DNA of 64,000 nt, from assembly GCA_040755295.1 (NCBI GenBank), contig JBFMBK010000002.1, positions 1 through 64,000 of the forward strand. The letters run 5' to 3'. The position numbers were made by a program, and so were the translations under genes. The notes below the pieces were generated by a model. The model saw only the letters and a program-made list of their open reading frames with translations, was not told the origin of the DNA and ran no database searches. The stretch is from Bacillota bacterium. GTDB taxonomy: Bacteria; Bacillota; Desulfotomaculia; Desulfotomaculales; Ammonificaceae. Positions 24,701-32,196 of this stretch are shown piece after piece; position 1 is the first letter of the stretch; each line of letters starts with the position of its first letter.

Positions 24701-25961
24701 CGGTAGAACCATTGTTATAACAAATAAGCCCTTCGAGAGGATCGTCATTGCCATTCTGGTCTTCATCGCTGTACGCAAGCAAATTATCCGTACCGTATTC
24801 CCAGAGATATAGACCATAATCATTGGCAGATGCGCCGAACTTATCGTTCCACTGCATAACAATACGGAATTGGCCATTGGCAGGAATATTGATACGTAAG
24901 GTCTTAAATAACGGATCGGTTCCGTGACTGAAGTCATGCCAGCCACCGGCGTAGCTATAATACTCACCTTGATAGTGTCTTTTTACCCAGTTTCCCGCCG
25001 AAGAAACGTAAACTATTTCGTTGCTAATAACTTCACTCACATGTTGGGCAATCACGCCGTCTTCGAAAAAGGGTTCCAAGATCCAGGCTATGTCGTCGAT
25101 AATCACCTTGCATCCGGCTGATACCAGGTCATCAATGGCGCTGTTAAACGCAAGTTCGTTTGTTCCATAATCATGAAAATAGAGCTGGGCCCCGGGAGCA
25201 AGGTCGTAAACGATTTCGAGTATTGCGGTGCCTTCGTCGCCACCCTGAGAGTTACTTAAAACAGTTAAATTCGCCGGCAGGTCACCTGAGTCTCTGGCAT
25301 TCGTCCAGTGGTCTACGCCGTCAGAAATAACACCTATTTTAATGCCCGAACCATACTGACCGTAAAGCGATCGCACTTGGTCGGCGCGGTGGACGACGTC
25401 TCCTTCCGTATTTACCGATCCGGTTTCAATTACCGGCGGCATCACGGTCCGAACGGCGCGTACGGCTTCAATTTCGGCCAGCTTTTCCAACTGACACACT
25501 TCCACCCATGCCACCGCGAGGTGATTTTCCTCGTCGCGGTCGGTGACCTCCTGAGCATAGGAATCAATTACATCCGTTCCCGCCCGCGAATCAAGAAAAA
25601 CATAAACATATACCAGGTCCCTGTCTTCTTTGTATAGAGCGTTTTCAGCCGCGAGAGCCGGACGGATTTGTTTCAACTCGCTCATTTTTTTCTTGATATC
25701 GTACCTTGTTTGGGTTGGAGGTAAAAAACTGCTGTCAACTAATTGAAGAAGATCAGTACTAAGCTTTTTCTGTCCGGGCTTAATAACCGCCTTTCTGTTT
25801 TCTAATATTCGTAATAATTCAGTTCTCTGTCTAATCACAGCATCCATTGATACTTGATCCTGGCGAAGCTCGGAGAATTCCTTAGTCTGAGCTTCAGCGC
25901 CGGTACAGAACAATAAGAACATTAAAAATGCAGCCAAAAAGTAACGGACCCGCCCCGACAC
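21741..25961 (-). CDS. SLH-anchored giant S8/S53-like protease with Ig-like domains
   Basis: A 1406-residue exported protein. GTG at 25961 (AAAGGGG upstream) begins a signal peptide cut near residue 24. An N-terminal region to about 185 precedes a subtilase-like domain with Asp214 (GVISDGVDH), GDEGTAILEIVYD where HGT is expected, Asn324 (SSAGNW) and Ser529 (FFGTSAAAPHVAA). The His position is Glu243, as in sedolisin-like enzymes. Then come Big_5-type Ig-like domains near 600-700, 1005-1100 and 1110-1215, an intervening beta-rich region, a run of 11 glycines, and three SLH domains at the C-terminus (FSDMSGHWAAESV and repeats) for anchoring to wall polymer. It is probably an S-layer-associated protease or protease-derived structural protein. 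Confidence 0.9.
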   Translation of the reverse strand: MSGRVRYFLAAFLMFLLFCTGAEAQTKEFSELRQDQVSMDAVIRQRTELLRILENRKAVIKPGQKKLSTDLLQLVDSSFLPPTQTRYDIKKKMSELKQIRPALAAENALYKEDRDLVYVYVFLDSRAGTDVIDSYAQEVTDRDEENHLAVAWVEVCQLEKLAEIEAVRAVRTVMPPVIETGSVNTEGDVVHRADQVRSLYGQYGSGIKIGVISDGVDHWTNARDSGDLPANLTVLSNSQGGDEGTAILEIVYDLAPGAQLYFHDYGTNELAFNSAIDDLVSAGCKVIIDDIAWILEPFFEDGVIAQHVSEVISNEIVYVSSAGNWVKRHYQGEYYSYAGGWHDFSHGTDPLFKTLRINIPANGQFRIVMQWNDKFGASANDYGLYLWEYGTDNLLAYSDEDQNGNDDPLEGLICYNNGSTAVDIEITAFRNWGSSKTLEVFVYPDAATLYSDNLTEGDSIFGHPAVPGAIAVGAIDYPNNDLIAYYSSHGPVTISYPSSELRSKPDVCGMSGVEVTGAGDFPSSFFGTSAAAPHVAAIAALTWAQYPGKTAAEIRNIVTSEAVDLGDSGFDNIYGNGRADALNSVQPPVVVSTDPIDNTTCVPVNQVITLNFNEPVLLGDNAGGIALRKGDSVIAETYNVSNNVLTIVPSNLDHRTNYTVYVPAGSVTDLAGKALANDYTFGFTTEPIRGSIILALTTPPVPADGDRYQLGSVRISTIAGSVYSGAAGEMDLYLPDGFEFDWDTLQTDANGIIEAVYNLISPVDGGCFEDNGFDGAVFKAKRLSNNGIKIWLDQVTDRGLLESNDGCIFITLNNILVPVGASGDITLSLSAPCTSGFPNASVVVGRCVVGQVSVSVPEIHTFSNEVNVYMRFHENSPKAFKTSTESLKLRLPSGFEWKSIGIPYIEAGDNTWLEKVNFRIDERDLFIDTVTNAAYQTERRTMFTVTATIKIADINEAEYGNVVASIGGLTPATPQELIIARYVDKTPPTVVVTDPLPWTTDVPVDSLVAITFSEPVVLGDNVSGIKLQKGDTVVTITYGVNNNVLTIDPVGNLDYSVSYTVYIPAGAVKDLAGNALTNGYGFGFATASPPSPGGGGGGGGGGGAVVDTTPPVVTGTQPADGATGIPVDTSITLTFSEEIKEGSAYNNISVKDDKGKTVNLSRKIDVKTLILKPDTRLGFGTKYTVTVPAGAVKDTKGNDLAKDFTLSFTTEKAQVKPAPVPVGFSDMSGHWAAESVSRLAGMDIFGGYPDGTFEPDKNITRAEVTAILVRVLNLAPGDEDYLMFGDSDKIAAWVRSAVAAAVYDGLVKGYPQPDGSINFEPERLVSRAELAAMLARVIEKKLGAVTPAALDFADTAQIPVWAERAVGVAYGKGVIGGYPDNTFRPQNTATRAETASMVERLIDLIK

Positions 25962-26254
25962 ACTAAACACCCCTTTTTACCTATATTTGTGACATTAACA
26001 ACGCCTGTTACTCAGGTATTGTCACTTCCGCTCTTCCATTGGTTATTTCCATGAAATAATCATAATTCCTTCTGATTAATGATAAATATTAACATGTATG
26101 TATGCCGATAAGCAACATAATGTTGGCACAAGGTAATCAATGGCAGACGGTGTATATGACAACATATTATCGGTTTCGATGAATTACTATGATTTATTAT
26201 AAATTTCTATATTTTTTGACAATCTAAAGATTTAAACCGCTACGAACGAAAAAA
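25962..26254. other. AT-rich upstream region of the SLH protease, no gene
   Basis: No coding sequence. On the minus strand TTGTCA and TATAAT occur 15 bases apart near 26194-26220, a poorly spaced promoter candidate, leaving a leader of over 200 bases. No known riboswitch hallmark seen. Confidence 0.4.
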
Positions 26255-26292
26255 GCCTTATGTTAGTGCATACACATAAGGCCGCTTTTTTT
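26249..26292. terminator. Bidirectional terminator between corA and the SLH protease
   Basis: GCCTTATG (from 26255) pairs with CATAAGGC (to 26282) and is flanked by A6 on one side and T7 on the other, so it can end transcription from both strands. It would end the corA transcript. Confidence 0.85.
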
Positions 26293-26354
26293 GTTCGCCT
26301 AATTTACCTTGCTCTGGTAAATTTAATTAATAATTATAAACCCATAACCTCGTC

Positions 26355-27410
26355 TCACAGCCACTTCTTCTTCCTGAAACAGACCAGCATCAAAACTGCG
26401 ACCGATATCATCAAAAGCCAGAGCGCGGGGTAGCCCCAACGCCATTCGAGTTCCGGCATATATCTGAAGTTCATGCCGTAAACCCCCACGATGAAGGTAA
26501 GGGGAATGAAAAGGGTGGCGATTATCGTCAAAACCTTCATAATTTCGTTCATCCGGTTGCTGACGCTTGACAGATAGATGTCGAGCATCCCGGAAAGTAT
26601 GTCCCGGAATGTTTCAATGGTATCGATGACCTGAATGGTATGGTCGTAAACATCCCTCAGGAATACTTCCGTCGATTCCTTAAACAGCGAAGGTTTTTCC
26701 CGCTCCAGCCCGCTTATGACTTCCCTTAGCGGCCAGACGGACCGGCGCAGGAAAATCATCTCTCTTTTCATCGCGTGTATCGCGTGCAGCGTGTCGGTAC
26801 CGGGGTTGGTCACAAGCTTTTCTTCAAGGAATTCCACCCGCTCGCCGAGCTTTTCGAGTATGGCGAAGTAGTTGTCCACCACCATATCCAGTAATGAGTA
26901 AGCCAGGTAGTCCGCACCGAGTTTTCTAATCCGTCCCTTTGCCGACCGTATGCGCTCCCTGAGCGGCCCGAATACGTCCTGCCCTTCTTGTATGGATATA
27001 ACGCGGTTTTCCTCAAGGATCAAACTTACCTGCTCGGCCAATGTCTGTTGGCTTTTCTCGTCAAAGTGAAGTATTTTAAAGACAATATAGATGTAATTAT
27101 CAAAATACTCGATTTTCGGACGCTGGTCGGTGTTGAGTATATCCTCCATGGTGAGCGGGTGGATTCCGAAACGCGCGCCGAGTTCTTCCAAAACCTCAAC
27201 CTTTTGCAGGCCGGTAACGCTTATCCAGGTTACACCGGGTTTCACAGCGGTAAGAGAGTCGACGGACGCAACCTCTTCCTCCCGGGTATGCGACTCGCTG
27301 TATTCAAGCAGCGTGACCTTTGGCTCTCCGCTTCTTTTCTCCCCGATGTGGACCAGGGTCCCCGGCGGGAGACCGGCCTTGATCGACCTTATTTTATACA
27401 GCTTTTGCAT
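26355..27410 (-). CDS. corA: CorA-type magnesium/cobalt transporter
   Basis: A 351-residue CorA: large cytoplasmic N-domain with long helices (about 170-285) and two C-terminal membrane helices. The signature YGMNFRYMPE starts at residue 311 between the helices, and a basic tail KKKW ends the protein. CorA forms a pentameric channel for Mg2+ (also Co2+, Ni2+) in the cytoplasmic membrane. Length and layout are normal. GGGAG precedes the ATG. It is 40 bases downstream of surE. Confidence 0.95.
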   Translation of the reverse strand: MQKLYKIRSIKAGLPPGTLVHIGEKRSGEPKVTLLEYSESHTREEEVASVDSLTAVKPGVTWISVTGLQKVEVLEELGARFGIHPLTMEDILNTDQRPKIEYFDNYIYIVFKILHFDEKSQQTLAEQVSLILEENRVISIQEGQDVFGPLRERIRSAKGRIRKLGADYLAYSLLDMVVDNYFAILEKLGERVEFLEEKLVTNPGTDTLHAIHAMKREMIFLRRSVWPLREVISGLEREKPSLFKESTEVFLRDVYDHTIQVIDTIETFRDILSGMLDIYLSSVSNRMNEIMKVLTIIATLFIPLTFIVGVYGMNFRYMPELEWRWGYPALWLLMISVAVLMLVCFRKKKWL

Positions 27411-27452
27411 TGTTTTCTCCCGTGACCGAGCGGCAGGCTAATCAGGCTTTTT

Positions 27453-28214
27453 CTATCGTATCGAGGGGAGGGACCAGTTATTCAATTCCTGTAAAAATGA
27501 ATGGTTAGTTAGATCAATTTGTACCGGAGAAATCGAAATATAGCCCTGCTTCACGGCCCAGACGTCGGTATCCGTATCGTCGCCGTTCAGATCAAGCGGC
27601 TCGCCCGCCATCCAGAAATACACGCGCCCCCGCGGATCGGTCCTCCGGTCGATAACGTTAACATACCTGATATCCCCGAGCTTGGTCACCTTCACACCCC
27701 TGGGCTTGCCCGGCGGAACGTTGACGTTTAGCAGCGTCCCCGGAGGGAGTGTGTGCCGGACGACCTCCTTCACGAGATCCTCGACAAAACGCACCGCATA
27801 AGCGTAATCCGGCTCATCATGTGTGGCCAGTGAAACGGCGATTGAAGGAATGCCGTTAATCACGCCTTCCACAGCGGCGGAAACCGTTCCGGAATAAAGG
27901 ACATCGGTGCCTACATTGGGGCCCAGGTTGATCCCGGAAATTAGAAAATCGGGTTTTTCCGGCAGCAGCGCCTCCATCCCGAGTTTAACGCAGTCGGTGG
28001 GGGTGCCGTCGACCACCCATCCCCGCAAACCCTCCCTCCGGAAACCCGCCTCCCGCACCCGGAGCGGGCGGTGAACCGTAATTGAGTGCCCGGCGGCGCT
28101 TCTTTCCCTGTCGGGAGCGATAACGTAAAGCTCTGAGGATTCCTTAAAGGCGTCACGTAGAACCGTTATCCCCATGGCAAATATCCCGTCGTCATTTGTC
28201 AGCAGTACCCGCAA
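27453..28214 (-). CDS. surE: 5'/3'-nucleotidase SurE
   Basis: A 253-residue SurE with the N-terminal metal site LLTNDDGIF (D8, D9), the SGINLGPNVG loop and YSGTVSAA. SurE is a cytoplasmic metal-dependent phosphatase acting on nucleoside monophosphates and short polyphosphate. TTG start behind GGGGAG. It is upstream of corA and downstream of a YpmA-like gene, probably co-transcribed. Confidence 0.95.
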   Translation of the reverse strand: MRVLLTNDDGIFAMGITVLRDAFKESSELYVIAPDRERSAAGHSITVHRPLRVREAGFRREGLRGWVVDGTPTDCVKLGMEALLPEKPDFLISGINLGPNVGTDVLYSGTVSAAVEGVINGIPSIAVSLATHDEPDYAYAVRFVEDLVKEVVRHTLPPGTLLNVNVPPGKPRGVKVTKLGDIRYVNVIDRRTDPRGRVYFWMAGEPLDLNGDDTDTDVWAVKQGYISISPVQIDLTNHSFLQELNNWSLPSIR

Positions 28215-28240
28215 ACCTCCAGCTCCCCTTTACATAAACA

Positions 28241-28423
28241 TCATGTCTCGTATATGGTAATCGTCATTTTACCCGTTTCCTTGTCTTTGGTAAGCCCAAA
28301 GATGACTTTCTTCTGTTTGAGCGTTTTATTAAAAAAATCTATGACCTTATATAGCTCTTCCCATGCCTCAAAAGAGCGTGTGGCAATAATCTGAAGCTTC
28401 GGTGATTCTTCTGGCTTCGTCAT
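28241..28423 (-). CDS. YpmA-like small protein (DUF4264)
   Basis: A 60-residue soluble protein with SFEAWEELYKVIDFFNKTLK in the middle and a C-terminal MTITIYET. The central WEELYKVIDFFNK pattern and size fit the DUF4264/YpmA family of firmicutes, of unknown function. It lies 26 bases before surE. The assignment is from memory of the family pattern. Confidence 0.7.
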   Translation of the reverse strand: MTKPEESPKLQIIATRSFEAWEELYKVIDFFNKTLKQKKVIFGLTKDKETGKMTITIYET

Positions 28424-28543
28424 TATTTTTTCCCCGTTTTAACAGGATTGCGCTAAACATGAAAGAAGGTTTGATTAGCGGCAGATAAACCCCGGCATTA
28501 ATCAATTAAGACTCGGTTTCATTTTTCAAGCGTCGCTGTTGAT

Positions 28544-29119
28544 TTACAATCGAAGTTCTCTGCCCCGGATCAGTGCGAATGCCTCGGCCCGCGTCGCGGG
28601 GTTCTGTTGGAAGATTCCACGCACCGCCGAGGTCACGGTTTTTGTCCCGGGCTTCCTTACCCCGCGCATCGTCATACACATGTGTTCGGCCTCTATTACT
28701 ACCAGAACCCCCCGTGGTTCGAGCCTCCTCATTATAGCATTCGCTATCTGGGTGGTCAACCGCTCCTGCAGTTGGGGACGCCGGGCGAATCCGTCCGCCA
28801 CCCGCGCCATTTTACTGAGCCCCGTGATGTTACCTGCGCGCGGAACGTAAGCGACATGCGCCACGCCGACGAAGGGCAGCAGGTGGTGTTCGCAAACCGA
28901 ATAGATAGGGATGTCGCGCACCAATACCATTTCTTCATGGTTTTCGGTGAAATACTTCTCCAGATGGGACGCCGGGTCTTCTTCCAATCCGGAAAAAATC
29001 TCCTGGTACATCCGCGCAACCCGCTCAGGAGTCTCCTTCAACCCTTCCCTGTCCGGGTTCTCGCCGATGGCCTCGATTATCATCAAGACCGCCCGTTCAA
29101 TCTTTTCTTTGTCAAACAT
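28544..29119 (-). CDS. folE: GTP cyclohydrolase I
   Basis: A 191-residue FolE that opens GTP to 7,8-dihydroneopterin triphosphate. Zinc ligands Cys76 and His79 (CEHHLLPF) and Cys148 (EHMCMTMRG) are present. It is the last gene of the preQ0 set, so its product probably feeds QueD as well as folate. A GGGGG-rich site precedes the ATG. Family length is normal. Confidence 0.96.
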   Translation of the reverse strand: MFDKEKIERAVLMIIEAIGENPDREGLKETPERVARMYQEIFSGLEEDPASHLEKYFTENHEEMVLVRDIPIYSVCEHHLLPFVGVAHVAYVPRAGNITGLSKMARVADGFARRPQLQERLTTQIANAIMRRLEPRGVLVVIEAEHMCMTMRGVRKPGTKTVTSAVRGIFQQNPATRAEAFALIRGRELRL

Positions 29120-29144
29120 CCGTCCCCCCCCTTAAAACATTCCT

Positions 29145-29897
29145 TTACAGCATGCCGCACCAACGGTGTATCTGCGGTATCACGCGAACGTCGCTCGCAA
29201 CCTCCGACGCCAGTGCCTGGAACCGCAGCAGCAGCAGCGGCGTCGTTTTCTTGGCGCGGTCATGCGTCGTCAACGGCTGTAGTATGAGAGGCGCGCCCGC
29301 AGACTCGGCCATTTCAGCCGCCATAAGTACCTCTTCGGCCGCCGTTTCCTTTGACACAACAGCTTTAAGAAAGATCTCCTTACCCCCGACCGCCGAAATA
29401 AACCGCCGGTGCGCCTCCCATAACGGCCCCATCCCCGTGGCGCTCGGGAGTTTTACGTCCATACTGATTATATCGACCCGGTCAATTACCGCGGCAAGCT
29501 CTTCCGCAAGAGAACCGTTCGTTTCCAGGTAAATCCCTTTACGCGAGCCCGCCAGCAAGGGAATGAGCGCTTTCAGGAACCCCGGGTAGAGCAGCGGTTC
29601 GCCGCCCGTCAGGCTTACGGCGTGATAATCACGTGTTCGCCATCCGGAAAGTAGCACCGCGATCTCCTCGGGCGTAAGCGGGTTTGGGATGCTGGTGAAT
29701 TTCCGGCTGCCCGGTTCCACCTCAACCCTGCATTTTGCCGGCACGTCCCGCGGCGTGTCGCAGTAACGGCACGTCAGGTTGCAGCCGGCAAAACGGATAA
29801 AGAGGTGGCGGCATCCGATATACGGACCTTCTCCCTGAATTGAGGAGAATATCTCCCTCAAGGGAACGGGCTTTATGTCACTCCCCTTACCTTGCAT
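29145..29897 (-). CDS. queE: 7-carboxy-7-deazaguanine synthase
   Basis: A 250-residue radical-SAM enzyme that contracts 6-carboxytetrahydropterin to 7-carboxy-7-deazaguanine. The cluster motif is C39-x3-C43-x2-C46 (RFAGCNLTCRYCDTP), preceded by SSIQGEGPYIGCR, a QueE hallmark that positions SAM and substrate. The start overlaps the DUF366 gene by 25 bases. Together with QueD, QueC and FolE it completes preQ0 synthesis from GTP. Confidence 0.95.
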   Translation of the reverse strand: MQGKGSDIKPVPLREIFSSIQGEGPYIGCRHLFIRFAGCNLTCRYCDTPRDVPAKCRVEVEPGSRKFTSIPNPLTPEEIAVLLSGWRTRDYHAVSLTGGEPLLYPGFLKALIPLLAGSRKGIYLETNGSLAEELAAVIDRVDIISMDVKLPSATGMGPLWEAHRRFISAVGGKEIFLKAVVSKETAAEEVLMAAEMAESAGAPLILQPLTTHDRAKKTTPLLLLRFQALASEVASDVRVIPQIHRWCGML

Positions 29898-30436
29898 CGC
29901 GCCAGATCCACCCCTTTCATCTCACCGGAATAGGCGGAAAGCACCCGTCCCGTCAGTTCCGGGATCCTGCCTTCCGGCCAGCTGAGTTCGAGAAGCCCTG
30001 CCGCCGGTACAGGTACGCCCTCGGTCCTCACGTTAATGCCGAAATGAACCATGGTGGAGACGGGTGTTATCGTCGCTATGGAAACAGACAGCTTCCTTTC
30101 GTTCGCATAGAGGTCGTCTCCCCGCCTTTTTAAGCGCTCCGGCGATGCCTCTTCGAGTATATCTTTGACCAGCGCCGATAAAAGCCGCTGCCTGAGTACC
30201 GCCCTTTCCAGGTCGCTTTCGAAATGCTCTATAATAAAATGCAGCATATCGGGGCTGTAGATATAAAAACCCTGAAGACGGTCGGCGATGTCCACCAGCG
30301 AGTTTCCCTTTACTCTACAGGGACCTCTAAAGGCCACGATGCTGTCCCCCTGCAGGCAAAAACGTTTGAACGCCCATAAGGAAGAAAGCTGACTGCCGTC
30401 GTAACTAATCGTCTCCTCCGCAAAAAAGGTATGCAT
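29873..30436 (-). CDS. DUF366 family protein
   Basis: A 187-residue soluble protein matching the DUF366 pattern (SSLWAFKRFCLQGDSIVAF near residues 18-36, then a helical region and YANERKLSVSIAT). DUF366 has no established biochemical role known to me. It overlaps queE by 25 bases and lies within the queuosine set, so a link to preQ0 or tRNA modification is suggested by context only. GGAGGG precedes the ATG. Confidence 0.8.
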   Translation of the reverse strand: MHTFFAEETISYDGSQLSSLWAFKRFCLQGDSIVAFRGPCRVKGNSLVDIADRLQGFYIYSPDMLHFIIEHFESDLERAVLRQRLLSALVKDILEEASPERLKRRGDDLYANERKLSVSIATITPVSTMVHFGINVRTEGVPVPAAGLLELSWPEGRIPELTGRVLSAYSGEMKGVDLARCKVRGVT

Positions 30437-30489
30437 TTTCCCACGTCCCTCCTGTTCCTAACCCGGATAAACCGGAACTAAAGATTTTT

Positions 30490-30765
30490 ACCACAGAGGC
30501 ACAGAGAACACGGAGGAAACACAATATCTTCATGGTTTTCTTCTCCGGATGCCTTCCTTAAAAACGGCAACGTTGAAGTTGATCAGTAACCCGAGCTTCC
30601 ATCCTCCCAACTTCAGGTACGTAAGCAATTGAGCCTCGTGGATGGGTTCAATGGATGTGATTGTCTTTATCCGGCCCAAGTGCCCTATGCACCTCAATTG
30701 CTGCTCTAATTATCTATTCTGTTATCCTGTTTAGTTCCCTCTCTGTGCGCTCTGTGTCTCTTTGG
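30490..30765. repeat. Inverted ACCACAGAG-type repeats around the GxxExxY remnant
   Basis: ACCACAGAGGCACAGAG at 30490-30506 and its relative CTCTGTGCGCTCTGTGTC near 30745 face each other around the remnant at 30530. The second copy lies inside the last codons of queC. Confidence 0.5.
30530..30712 (-). pseudogene. GxxExxY protein remnant
   Basis: The minus strand encodes AIEVHRALGP, the family's N-terminal motif, then jumps frame within a few codons to SIEPIHEAQLLTYLKLGGWK and LGLLINFNV, the family's C-terminal motif, ending at TGA 30530. The central part with the GxxExxY sequence is missing. The family is related to PDDEXK nucleases. It is inserted between queC and the DUF366 gene. Confidence 0.75.
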
Positions 30766-31457
30766 TTAGTTTTTCTTGCCGTTTTTCTTAGATCTGGCGT
30801 TAAAGGCCCCAGCGCCCGGTAAAACCGCCGGCAGCTCTCGCAGCGCCCGCACATCTCCTTTTCCCCCCGGTAGCAGCTCCAGATAAGCTCGAAAGGCACA
30901 CCCAGTCTTTTCCCCAGTTCCACGATCCCGGTCTTGTCAAGGTGCTGGGTGTAGCTTACCACCCGGACCCGGTTTTGGGTCGAATAGCGAAGCGCCGCTG
31001 TCGCCGCCGCGGCGAAAGCCATGCTGTTGTCGGGAAAAGTCGCCGCCTCCTCCCGGTTAAAACCGGCTATCACCGTCGAAGCGTCCAACTGCTCCGCGAA
31101 AGCCGCCGCAATGCTGATAAATATCCCGTTCCGGTTCGGCACCCACACCCGCAGCGCATTTTCTGCAGCCTGCCCGGGATCGTCGAGTTCAAAGTTCCCC
31201 GGTTCCGGCAGTTCTTTCCCCGAAATCAGGGCCGAGTCTGTTATTGAACCTAAGAAAGGAAGTCCTATGGTTTGCTGCGCGACCCCGTAGTGCGACGAAA
31301 GCGCTTGCGCCGCCTCGATCTCCCGCACCGCTGCCTGCTGTCCGTAATCGAACGTCAGACACAGTTGAACCGCGCCGTCCTGCAAAGCATGGGCAAGTGA
31401 AACCGCCGAATCGAGACCTCCGGAAAGCAAAACCACGCTTTTCAGGGGCCGCTGCAC
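30714..31457 (-). CDS. queC: 7-cyano-7-deazaguanine synthase
   Basis: QueC converts 7-carboxy-7-deazaguanine to preQ0 with ATP and ammonia. The PP-loop SGGLDSA is near residue 10 of this version and four cysteines (CYRG, CGRCESC) form the zinc site near the C-terminus. GTG 31457 is chosen because it matches the family start. The frame is open to 31631, and a GTG at 31613 overlaps the queD stop, so a product with a 50-60 residue extra N-terminus is possible, although that stretch looks like intergenic repeat. The last 20 or so residues (RDTERTERELNRITE) are encoded by a repeat and are unusual for QueC. Confidence 0.9.
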   Translation of the reverse strand: MQRPLKSVVLLSGGLDSAVSLAHALQDGAVQLCLTFDYGQQAAVREIEAAQALSSHYGVAQQTIGLPFLGSITDSALISGKELPEPGNFELDDPGQAAENALRVWVPNRNGIFISIAAAFAEQLDASTVIAGFNREEAATFPDNSMAFAAAATAALRYSTQNRVRVVSYTQHLDKTGIVELGKRLGVPFELIWSCYRGEKEMCGRCESCRRFYRALGPLTPDLRKTARKTNQRDTERTERELNRITE

Positions 31458-31609
31458 GTCAGCGCCGGTCGATCGGGACGTGCGAAGCGGGAGGTGTGAA
31501 GTGTGATTACTTTTAGGAACCTGCCTGCCGAATTCGCTCAACGGCCCACTTCCAAATATCACATCTTTCAGTCCACGGCCTTCAGGCCTTTTCCAAGCGG
31601 CGCCATCTT

Positions 31610-31984
31610 TCACGGTTTGTACACCACCCATGCACCGGGAGACTCGGCCACTTTTACCTCTTTTACCTTTACGTTCGGGTAGGCCGAGAGCCCCGCGACA
31701 ACTGCCTCCAAGATGCTGCGCGCGATGTTTTCCGCTGTCGGCTGCCGACCGGCGCTGAACGGCGGCGTCTCGTTCAGGTAACGGTGGTCGAATACCGCCA
31801 CGGCGTCTCGTGCCAATTGCTTTAGTATGGTGAAATCGAGCAGCATCCCCGACGAGTTCAATTCTTTCCCGGCAACGGTTACCGCAACCGTCCAGTTGTG
31901 CCCGTGCAGTCGCCCGCAGGGCGAATCATGCCCTTCCAGACAATGCGCCGCGGCAAAAGACGTCTCGACCGTAAGCTCGTACAA
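31610..31984 (-). CDS. queD: 6-carboxy-5,6,7,8-tetrahydropterin synthase
   Basis: A 124-residue T-fold enzyme using dihydroneopterin triphosphate. Zinc ligands His14, His27 and His29 (LHGHNW) and the catalytic Cys23 (SPCGRLHGH) are visible. TTG start behind GGAGG. It is the first gene of queD-queC-(remnant)-DUF366-queE-folE. Normal length for the family. Confidence 0.95.
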   Translation of the reverse strand: MYELTVETSFAAAHCLEGHDSPCGRLHGHNWTVAVTVAGKELNSSGMLLDFTILKQLARDAVAVFDHRYLNETPPFSAGRQPTAENIARSILEAVVAGLSAYPNVKVKEVKVAESPGAWVVYKP

Positions 31985-32002
31985 TTCAATCCTCCGTTAA
32001 TA

Positions 32003-32196
32003 AGTTCAAAGTTTAAAGTTCAAGGTTCAAAGTTCAAGGTTTGAAACACAGAATAACCTTTTCCAAAGGCTGAGGCAGTCAGAATAAAGAATATAGAATT
32101 GAAAAAGTATTATCTATTCTACAGTCCGCCTTCTACCTTCTAGCTACTGCCTACTGCCTACTGCCTACTGTCTACTGTCTACTGCCTACCGGCTAC
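32003..32196. repeat. Two tandem-repeat tracts between queD and the MFS gene
   Basis: The first tract, 32003-32046, is built from AAGTTCAA and AAGGTTC units. The second, 32143-32196, is built from the heptamer CTACTGC and close variants and runs up to the stop codon of the MFS gene. Nothing else is seen in this gap. Confidence 0.8.

Noticed and set aside
30660-30720. An intact GxxExxY gene
   Set aside because: The N-terminal and C-terminal motifs are in different frames with the central sequence missing, so it is listed as a remnant.
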